DNA of 64,000 nt from assembly GCA_963691655.1 (NCBI GenBank), contig OY829330.1:18098182-18162181 (forward strand), read 5' to 3'. Below, one piece after another: positions 56,170 through 64,000 of the stretch; position 1 is the first letter of the stretch; each line of letters opens with the position of its first letter. Origin of the DNA: Toxonevra muliebris (taxonomy: Eukaryota; Arthropoda; Insecta; Diptera; Pallopteridae). The notes below the pieces were generated by a model. The model ran no database searches. It had not been told where the DNA came from and worked only from the letters and a program-made list of their open reading frames with translations. The translations under genes were made by a program, and so were the position numbers.

Positions 56170-56470
56170 TTTTTTTGTGTCGTGCCGTGGCAACAATTTT
56201 TTAATGTTGCCCTCAAACATGCCAAAATGTTGCATTTTTAATGCAAAAAAGAACATAAAAATGCTACCCTGTCAGAATCAACTAATTTGAGGGCAACATT
56301 CTTACCCCGTCATTTATTTGAGTTTAAAAAGTGTAACATTTTTCCCCGCTCAGAAGGCAACATTTTTTAAAAATAGAACACAATACTCTCTGAAAAGGCT
56401 GCCTTTTTTTCAGAAAAGAACACGAAATTTGACAGCCCTCGCACGGTGCAGAAAAAATGCAACATTTTAT
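56170..56470. repeat. Cluster of GGCAACATTTTT words
   Basis: GGCAACATT or AATGTTGCC occurs at about 56206, 56292 and 56352, with related GCAACATTTT near 56459, in both orientations over 300 bp. Probably a MITE with subterminal repeats. I could not fix its ends. Confidence 0.45.
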
Positions 56471-56603
56471 CGAGAAAAGAAAACGCTATAACACACTAAC
56501 ACAACTGTTCTTCGTATTAATTTTGTTGAAATTCTCATTGCAACTAGATATTTAACAGTTAGTGAATAATTTGTCAGCTTGTAGAAATGAGAAAGAGAGA
56601 GCA

Positions 56604-56652
56604 CTTAGACACTTATATAGAATATTGAAATGCTAGTAAGAACCATCACAAA
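56604..56652 (+). repeat. Broken fourth copy of the ribozyme element
   Basis: TTAGACACTTATATAGAATA through GTAAGAACCATCACA matches the segment directly upstream of the hammerhead in copy 3. It stops just before the ribozyme core. Confidence 0.7.
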
Positions 56653-56659
56653 AATGTTC

Positions 56660-57420
56660 ACATTTTTTCAAAAAGTCACAAAAGTTCTACGTGACCCAAA
56701 AAAAAGGCTTGTAAATTCATGGTCAGCATCGAAAACAACTCTAGAAAAACCATATAAGACTTTAGAAATTTATATTTTAGGCCCATTTTATTGTACAGTG
56801 TAATTGATACTACAAATGGAATTGAAATCGTTGTTTAGTACTTAAAAATTAAAATTCATAATACAAATTTTTGGTTTCCTGTAAATTTCCACATTTGACA
56901 TACAATTAAAATTACTATTAAAATGATTGTCAATTAAAATTAAAAGCGAAAAATTTATAAAAATACGAATATGTATTTTAATGTAATAATAAAGTTAACA
57001 ATGAAATAAACCAAGTTTGGCATACCACCTGCATTCGACATAGACTTAACTGATTTGATATACGTACTACGTTATCGATGTGTAGCACAGTACACTCATT
57101 GGTTACGCTATGCCAAGTTATTTAAGTAAATACAAAAGTTGATATAAGACCTAATTAAATTGTAACATTCAACTAGCGACATGTGCGTGTGTTGCACAAA
57201 TCTACATTGATTCATTCGGCAGGGCATTTTATTATATCACCAAGCAATGGGGTGTTTTTTTATTCTAACAACACTATGCAACAACAAAAATCGGACTAGC
57301 GATTTCACATGCATTCTATATTAATTTGGGGTCGCTTAGCTTGGGTTTGAGCACCGTTTTCCTCCATCACGTCAGGCTTTCAAAATAACGATCGGGCGTG
57401 AAAAGTATGGAGTTTGGCTT
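56660..57420. other. Non-coding stretch
   Basis: No recognised features. Confidence 0.4.
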
Positions 57421-57427
57421 TATGAGC

Positions 57428-58084
57428 TGTAAGGACTCAAAATATTGGAGTTATTTTGACCCCACAATTAAAATTTAGCATACGTATGAATATATAAAAT
57501 GAAGTAAAAATTAATATGAACAAAACGGTACAACAGAAGGAAAATTAGTATAAAAGGACATGCATTAAACAGAACAAGACACTCAGACTTAGATCGTGGT
57601 CTAAGGTAGTAGCTTGGTGGTTCTATTGTCCTCCATTCGCTAGATTATATGTAATAAACCAACCGATGCGTCCGCACGGATGGATAGTACAAAAGAGTCG
57701 TTAGTTTATATCAAGATTAAGATATCCACGTACCCTGGTGTATTGAACACACGAAGTTGCCACGGACCATACAACAAACGACAATGACCTAACCATCGTA
57801 TCACGAACACACACAAAGAAACATACGAACGCAAACCGAGCGCCAAGGAAGGCAAACGAACGTCCGAGAGGGACGATTGAGGGGCTACAAGGAACAAACA
57901 AAGACTGTAAGAGGTAGCAAGAATAAAAATAATCAAGTGTATTTAAAAATAACAGTGAAAAAAATAAATAAACAAGTGAACAAAGAAAATCGAAACGAAC
58001 TAGCGTGAGTTATTATTTACGCACCCTGGTTACTCGCTGAGTATACCCTGACTAAAAGAAAAGGAACCAGGAAGGTTCGTTACA
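57428..58084 (+). repeat. Solo LTR, 657 bp
   Basis: It begins TGTAA and ends TTACA (inverted TG...CA termini), between the 4-bp direct repeats GAGC (57424-57427 and 58085-58088), as for Ty3/gypsy-type integration. A TATA box (TATAAAA, 57549-57555) and a downstream AATAAA (57653-57658) fit the U3-R layout on the plus strand. No internal region lies on either side, so the element was removed by LTR-LTR recombination. The family is unidentified. Its base composition is more balanced than the flanks. Confidence 0.8.
57549..57555 (+). promoter_or_regulatory. TATA box of the solo LTR
   Basis: TATAAAA followed about 25 bp later by ACACTCAGACTT, a plausible start region. Confidence 0.5.
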
Positions 58085-58461
58085 GAGCATATTTATTCAA
58101 GAATGAGGTTAGGGGTATTTTGATATTCCACATACTCCCCATACTTTTTGATAAGCAACCTTTTTCCCAAATACACTATAATATTTTAATCATTCGTTAG
58201 ATTGTTAGCAATCTAAACTTTACTTAAAAAACTCTCAATATTTAGAGAATATACCCAAAACGATGAACCTAAAATAAAAAATATGTTTTTTAAATTTCAT
58301 CAACCGTTATCTCAAAAACCTGACATGATAAACAAAAGATTTGAGCTCAGTGCTCCTAAATTACTGGAAATGCATATGAAATATCGGTAGTCTGATGAAA
58401 AAACTGAATTTTGTGTCACAGTTTATAATTTATGGTAAAAATGGACAAACTACATAACTTA

Positions 58462-58570
58462 GGGTCGTTTTTTCAATGTGCGGTTAAGCACTAATCAGAA
58501 TTAACTACTACTACTAACGTCGGTTAAAGTTCGGTTTAGTGCTTAACCGGACATTGAGAAAATGGCCCCC
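58462..58570. repeat. 109-bp palindromic MITE
   Basis: The inverted arms GCGGTTAAGCACTAA and TTAGTGCTTAACCGG with outer TTTTTCAATGT / ACATTGAGAAAA are almost wholly terminal repeats. The GGG ends suggest PIF/Harbinger. Confidence 0.8.
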
Positions 58571-59035
58571 AGAGCATTATTTGAGAGTGAATTAACACAG
58601 TTTTTCAGCCTGGCATTTTTCTTGTGCTGCAACATCAGGTCAATATCTACATTCCCATTAGGTTAGGTTGGAGTGGCTTAATGCTTAAAATATATGTTTC
58701 AATATCACTAAAAAGCAATCATTTATTTTAATGGTTTTTTTTTTTTTGCCGTAAATAAGAAAAATTGCAGTCGATACTATGAAATTCACCTGGCGGCTAA
58801 ATTGTCGCGGCGCGCCCTATCGTGTAACTTTCCAGAGCGCGTTCTCCGAAGGGCTAATAATTTCCACGTATTTCATCAGCAGTTCGTGGTACTTCTATCA
58901 TGGAAATTATTTAATTTTTTTTTGCAATTTCTAGAACAAAAATCAGTTGTTCTGTTCTAAAAATGCGCAAAGCTTTATTGGCTTTAAACCAGCTATGCCA
59001 GTCGACAATGTATGCAACTTGTGCAATTATATTGA
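58571..59035. other. Non-coding stretch
   Basis: No gene recognised. Confidence 0.4.
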
Positions 59036-59036
59036 G

Positions 59037-59940
59037 TACGGGAAACTGGGGTATTGGGGACCACGGGGAATTACGGACCAGCGTCATATTTTTCCCCTAG
59101 TAGTGGTTGACAGCTGCAAATAACTGTCATCAGCTCGCCTCATATTAAGCTCATTTTCCCTTTAGTACTCGACTTGTGTACATGCAATGTTACATCGCTT
59201 CGATAGTGAATAGAAATGAGATACTTCGAGAATTTTTTTTCCTTTTGTGTTTCGTTTAATTTGACCACATTTTTCGAGAACCAACTCAGGTAAATATGTT
59301 CATAATATGTCCATAAGCCTTCGACACAGTCAAGAAATTTTGCATGAAGTTTGCATTATGTTACTCATATGCTGCCATATTGTAAAAAAGAGCGTTCGGG
59401 GAATTATGGACCCCTCAGTTCTTGACATTTTAGAAGCTAACTTCGTTTATTTGATACACATAAGTGACTTTTCATGCAAAATTTCAACATTAGTTTTTCG
59501 GCAATTTCCAATAGTTTTTTGGTACGAAAATAATTTTTTAAATGTAAGTATATAATGTTCTCTTCTGTAGAGAATTTCGGTTACATTTTTGAAAAGAGTG
59601 AACATATTTTTTATTCATATTTCGCTCTCAATAAGAATACACGCGAACTCGAGAGAGCAAAAAGGTCGTGGCAATTCGAAAACAACACAGAATAAACAAC
59701 CGTTTTTAGCCGATTGTGATGTGGAGGAAATCATCGATTTCTGCATAATTAGTAAGAAAAATATATCAAAAAAGATGAACCGTCAAATACAATTTCATTG
59801 TCATTTTTCACTTCATTTCACTTTGTTTCTCTCCAAAAACAAAGTTTTTCTACCACATTATTTAATTTTCAATCGATTTGCAAAGTGGCCAGTAATTCCC
59901 TGTGATTTTTCAAAATCGCAAAAACACCATTTTTGCGCCA
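59037..59940. mobile_element. Pogo-like element with GGGGAATTAYGGACC words
   Basis: Next to a TA (59037-59038) the sequence reads CGGGAAACTGGGGTATTGGGG. The word GGGGAATTAYGGACC occurs at 59065 and 59398, a related form at 59047, and an inverted one at 59887-59902. The right portion shares GCAAAGTGG and GATTTTTCAAAAT flanks with the element near 61.2-61.7 kb, so the two are homologous. An open frame at 59589-59945 has no recognised domain. The right end is not defined. Confidence 0.5.
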
Positions 59941-60020
59941 ACTGATATAACTTGTATAATTTAATACAATTCGACCGAAATGCTGCGACCCAAAGAGCGG
60001 TTATTTCTCATACTACAAAT

Positions 60021-60360
60021 TCAAGCTTTGAAATTTTCAGATGCGCTTAGATAGAGCAAGCGAAACAATAAAAGAACCAATTTCTTCATATATTTGCTCA
60101 ATATTACTATTTTCTTCATTATTATTATTTTTATTTCAAATATTTCCTTTATCTCGGTCAACATTTTTTTTTTTTGAATTAGCAAATAAAATTGCTGTTT
60201 CGTCATCTTGAATATTGAAATATGATAAGATCTGCAATGCCATTCGACATTCAATTTGTGTTTGTGCTTAACATTGCGTTGGCATGCCAAACATACTGGT
60301 TCCCCAACATTATTTTGAATAAATAAAAAATCACCTTCCCAATCGTTGTTAAACATTTTA
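60021..60360 (-). pseudogene. hAT-type zinc finger N-terminus
   Basis: The minus frame begins MFNNDWEGDFLFIQNNVGEP and continues VCLACQRNVKHKHKLNVEWH and CRSYH. The pattern F-x-x-x-W-E-x-x-F-F...KPVCLxC...LxRHxxxxH is the BED-like finger of Charlie/GTF2IRD2-type hAT proteins. C-x2-C and the final His residues are present; one His position is shifted. After residue 55 the similarity fades into low-complexity Lys/Ile. The remainder of a transposase is not visible. Confidence 0.55.
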
Positions 60361-60471
60361 TAGCATACTGTATTGTATTGCTGTGTGATTTTCGATTAGT
60401 AACTGCTCGCATGAAGTCTGCATAACGACTGATCAATAGTCGCTAAACAAAATCGATTGCAAGCATTGCAC

Positions 60472-60834
60472 AATGGCAGAAGAATTAAGAAGGTAGATGC
60501 ATTTTGACAAGTAAGAGGAACTTTGACAATTGGGAAAACATTTGTTTTGATACTTTACTTCTTTTTGCAACAGCGTTGCATTTTCATAGTTCAATTTTTA
60601 TTTTTTTTGCTTATAAAGAAAACCAATTTAAATAACATTATTTATACTTTTTTATAACAAATAAAATTTATAATTTAGTATTACGTAATAAAAGTAGTAT
60701 TAATAATCTACTACTAACTCTCTCTTTTGTACCCATTTCAAGAAATGCATCTCTAAAAAGTTCCTCTTACTTGTCAAAAGTTCAAAATGGCTACTTTTTG
60801 AAAAAATGCATCTACCTCTAAATACTTCTACCAT
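60472..60834. mobile_element. MITE with GGTAGATGCATTTT ends and 9-bp duplication
   Basis: The inverted ends ATGGCAGAAGAATTAAGA / ATGGTAGAAGTATTTAGA continue into GGTAGATGCATTTT on both sides. The direct repeat GCATTGCAC flanks (60463-60471, 60835-60843). The second inner pair GACAAGTAAGAGGAACTTT is also inverted. Non-coding. Could be hAT-related if the true duplication is 8 bp. Confidence 0.85.
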
Positions 60835-60843
60835 GCATTGCAC

Positions 60844-61200
60844 GATTGCTCTCTAGCATGACCAGAGTTGCCACGGCCTAAAAAATTGTGTAACCAAATT
60901 CTTCTAAAAATGTTAAAAATTTGAAAAAAGTAAACAACATATCGTCGTCGTTCTGGCAGAAATTACTAAGTCCATTTTTTTAATTTCTGAGATGAAGTTA
61001 GTTTATACAGTGCATAGTGCTCTACGAACACTGGAAAAAATTAAAAAGTTAACAGATTCATGCAAACATTATAATGGGCTTAAATTGCATCATCAAAATT
61101 CGAATTTATTATGTCATTCGAATTCTAGAAGCTAATTATTACGGATCCAATTAAAAAAACTAATTTGGACTTAGTGACTTCTGCTTGAACAACGACGATA
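60844..61200. other. Non-coding stretch
   Basis: No recognised features. Confidence 0.4.
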
Positions 61201-61205
61201 TATAG

Positions 61206-61690
61206 TAGGGGGATGTGGGGAATGTCGAACCATTAGTTTTAACTGTATTATCTGATATTTGATCTATACGAAACTTTTGAATCATTGTGTGTGAATATTA
61301 TTTACAGTCAAAAAAGTTTTTTTTTGTATGAAATTTGGTTCTGTGACTCATGGGCGGCTATTTTGTAGAACACAGCTTTTGTGGGGAATATCGAACCACT
61401 TAGTTTTTGTAATTTGTCAAGTAGATAATGCATTTTTTATCGACAAAAAATTAGTTATAGGCAGTTTATAAAACTATTTTTTGAATTTATTAGTACACAT
61501 GACTGGTGGCTATTTCACATGCAAAAACTGCGGCTCCGAATAAATAACATCGATTTTTTCTCTATATTTTTCATTCAAATCTTATGTTTTTTCATAATGA
61601 AGTCATAAATAAAAGTTTTACATCAATATTTGTTCGAATTTTCTCAATTTGCAAAGTGGTTCGACATTCCCCACGATTTTTCAAAATGAT
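61206..61690. mobile_element. Pogo-like element with GGGGAATGTCGAACC words
   Basis: After TA at 61206-61207 the sequence begins GGGGGATG. The word TGGGGAATRTCGAACCA occurs forward at 61215-61232 and 61381-61399 and inverted at 61656-61675. The flanks of the inverted copy (GCAAAGTGG, GATTTTTCAAAAT) match 59880-59915, though the word itself differs. Non-coding. Confidence 0.55.
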
Positions 61691-61715
61691 AAAATCGAAT
61701 ATTTTGGTATAACGC

Positions 61716-61839
61716 TTAAAACTTTACAACAAATTCGAATTTTTAAATTCTGAAACTACCAAAACGTGGCATTTTGATTAAAACTTTACAACAAATTCGA
61801 ATTTTTAAATTCTGAAACTACCAAAACGTGGCATTTCTC
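61716..61839. repeat. 62-bp tandem duplication
   Basis: TTAAAACTTTACAACAAATT through CCAAAACGTGGCATTT occurs twice with nearly no change; recent. Confidence 0.9.
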
Positions 61840-61879
61840 CATTTCTCTATTTGAAAAATTTGCAAAAATTCTGTATTTC

Positions 61880-62110
61880 CATTATTCTGGGAAATATGTA
61901 CCTAGTATGTCATTCTAATGTTCTAGGACCCTTCATAATTTTTAACAAGACATATTTTCTCCAAAAACAGTATAATAGTTTTCTCAACGGTGTTTTTTTT
62001 ATCTGCCATTAAGGAAAAAGGGGGTTTAAAATCCCATTTTCAAGAGATGGAGGAAATGTGTATATTGTTTATCTCTGTGATTAACAACTTTGCGACCCCA
62101 ATACTATAAA
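61880..62110. repeat. Old dispersed repeat, copy B (empty site)
   Basis: Matches 7790-7875 joined to 8984-9120, without the inserted MITE. Confidence 0.8.
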
Positions 62111-62462
62111 ACCGTTGGAAAATCTCTAGAAAGTTTGGTTGAAAATTTGTGGCCCTATGTAATTTTGGTACTTCTTACATTTTTCATTCGATAACTTGCA
62201 GGGATGACACCAAGTATGCATGAACATAATTAGTGCTACCCATTCTTATTGAATGAGAAAAACGAAATAAAGGGAGTAATAAAAAAATTATGCCAATATG
62301 TCAAAATTTTCGTGCAAATTTTAGTTCAAATTGAATTTAAAAAAAATAAACAAAGTAAAAAGAAAAAAGTACACGTGTGCACAACCGTAAAAAAAGTAAG
62401 CAAATTTGCTTACAAATAAGCAAAACGGCAACCCTGAGCATGACACGATCTGTCATGTATGC

Positions 62463-62763
62463 AGTGTGGCCATCTTTTGTTTTTCAAAATCCGCTAAAAT
62501 GAAGAATAAAACGCGTATTTTGTTAAAAAAAGCGTTAAATTTGTTTTCTTATAAAAGTGTGAGAAACCTCAATACATTTTAACTTTTTCACTAATACAGG
62601 CACACATCTAATATTTCTAGTTAATTGAAATTTCTTCGATTTTTCGAAGATATTTTAAATTGCAAAAAAAAAAAACGCGCTGAGCGCTAAATTACTTTTT
62701 TTCCGCGTTTTAATTTTCAAAAAGTACAAAAATTAGCGGGAAAAGCGCTGAGTCGGCCACACT
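62463..62763. repeat. MITE with AGTGTGGCC ends
   Basis: AGTGTGGCC at 62463 and GGCCACACT ending 62763 are inverted, with GCGCT/AGCGC words inside. A hAT-like CAGTGTGGCC start is possible, but no 8-bp duplication is seen. Confidence 0.6.
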
Positions 62764-63141
62764 AAAAACCACATACAGTACCTGTTCATTGAATTATGAC
62801 CGATGAAAAAATGTATAACACTTGTAAATTCAGTGAATTCAGGAAGTTCATGCTTGTTGCCTACTTTACGACGGCTTTTAAGTATATTGCCCTAAATAAC
62901 TTTCACGACTAGTAAGGGGAGAAAGGGAAGTGGGGTATATCGATAACCACAAGGCTATCAAGCCCGAACCGAACCCACCTCTTTTTGAACTTGAATTCAA
63001 ATCTACACCAAGTTTGTTGAAGAGTTTGGGGCCAAGTTTTACACAGACGAATTTAAGACGGCAAACTCCAATGTACGATGGAATAATTATTATTATTGAT
63101 TTGGTAGAGTAACGGAAGGACAAAATATTTTGGAATAGTAG

Positions 63142-63258
63142 GAGCATCACAAAATTTATCTACCTTTATTGCTTGAAGCGTCGCAAGCGAATTTAACAAT
63201 TTCGTCGACACAAGTGAGTGTAGATTCAGCATTTTCTGAATTAAAATTTATAGTCTAA
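63142..63258 (+). pseudogene. hAT transposase C-terminal (dimerisation) remnant
   Basis: The frame reads IYLPLLLEASQANLTISSTQ and VSVDSAFSELKFIV followed by a stop at 63256. This matches the end of hAT transposases, where an SS-x-x-VERxFSxLKFI block mediates dimerisation. The upstream part (62930-63112) is open but not recognisable. A stop lies just before it at 63139. It may come from the same element type as the finger at 60021-60360, though 3 kb and opposite orientation separate them. Confidence 0.6.
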
Positions 63259-63259
63259 C

Positions 63260-64000
63260 CGATTTTAAGCTGTTATTCATACAATATTTAGACATTATAT
63301 ATGTAAATATATCACTAAAAAAAATTTTTCATCCGTTACTGCTAATGTATTGACCGTAGCTGTACGTACTTTTTTTCCTAACCTATCCATCAAACTACAT
63401 ATATATAACTATACATCCATTCCTCCATCCATCCAAATATATATTAATTAACTAACACCCAAGAGCAAATAATTCTAACATGTCTCAATTTGTGTAATCC
63501 TTTACTTCATTTGCACACGCACTAAGACTTACCAATGTAACGAATCATATAAATCCGTAATGTAATAGTTACATAACTTTTGAAATTTTACAGATATTAG
63601 AAGTGGGAAAAAAGGTAAGGGTTTAGATTGTGTGGTCGTCGAGTCGATCCTTTATTAAAGTAAAGTAAAAATCACCCTCATAATAATAGTGACGATATAA
63701 ACGTGTGCTTTATTTTATAATAGGAGCATCTACATTCATACATATGCATATATACACTAAATGTGAGTATGTAGTATATATGTATATCTGTGTATGCACC
63801 ATATTTATGATTGTATTCAATGCTTGCATGTATGTATGTATTTATGTTCTTTTTTGTGGATTGGTAGGTAGAAACCTTACATACATGGGTATCGCAGAAC
63901 CACCGTTCTATGGTTATATCTAATTTTTATAATTTTTTCCTACGCAAACCATCTCCTTCGAATTCATATATACATCGTGATGATTAGATTGCCCAAAGTT
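63260..64000. other. Unique-looking AT-rich DNA with microsatellites
   Basis: TATA/CATACATA-rich simple sequence at about 63395-63440 and 63725-63850. No gene. Confidence 0.45.

Noticed and set aside
57168..58084. Longer LTR starting at TGTAAC 57168
   Set aside because: No matching flanking duplication; the start at 57428 gives a clean GAGC duplication.
63705..63923. 72-codon Tyr/Cys-rich frame
   Set aside because: Arises from TATG/CATA microsatellite sequence.

Overview
This window reads as repeat-rich nuclear DNA from an insect, most likely a higher fly (Diptera). The evidence is high AT content, no operons or bacterial ribosome sites, and a transposon set typical of flies: Jockey-, I-, R1- and RTE-like LINEs, a Ty3/gypsy element, mariner, hAT and pogo-like DNA elements, many MITEs and a tRNA-derived SINE. 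A tephritid-like fly is possible but cannot be shown from the sequence alone. No intact host protein-coding gene is visible; one short stretch at 39766-39926 could be a terminal exon. Most of the window is probably intergenic or intronic.

Layout: 0.4-5.2 kb holds two related LINE ORF1-like relics, a fold-back element and a TA-flanked DNA element. 7.8-9.1 kb is a nested stack: a trimeric SINE inside a MITE inside an older repeat. 11.5-21.1 kb is a broken Jockey-like LINE whose ORF1 and endonuclease are split by a hAT-like element, a pogo-like element and other repeats. 21.2-26.5 kb has three more LINE fragments and several MITEs. 27.4-35.0 kb is a Ty3/gypsy element split by an RTE LINE with target duplication and by a second LINE fragment. 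35.3-38.3 kb is a hAT-like element carrying a copia integrase scrap and a nearly complete mariner. 42.6-45.5 kb is a Jockey LINE with target duplication. 45.9-49.7 kb is a degenerate satellite interrupted by nested MITEs. 51-64 kb has transposase relics, a solo LTR and more MITEs.

The observation I rate highest is a family of small dispersed elements at 17966-18129, 41067-41363 and 55902-56125 (minus), with a fourth broken copy at 56604-56652. The three longer copies contain a recognisable hammerhead ribozyme fold, and each is bounded by a likely 10-13 bp target duplication. They look like animal retrozymes or similar ribozyme-bearing retroelements. Second is a group of four DNA elements, at least one pogo-like, each carrying several copies of a short word at its ends. 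The word differs between elements but is consistent within each one, as expected if transposase and binding site coevolve.

The parts mostly do not work together as a pathway. They are successive insertions, and the nesting gives their relative ages.
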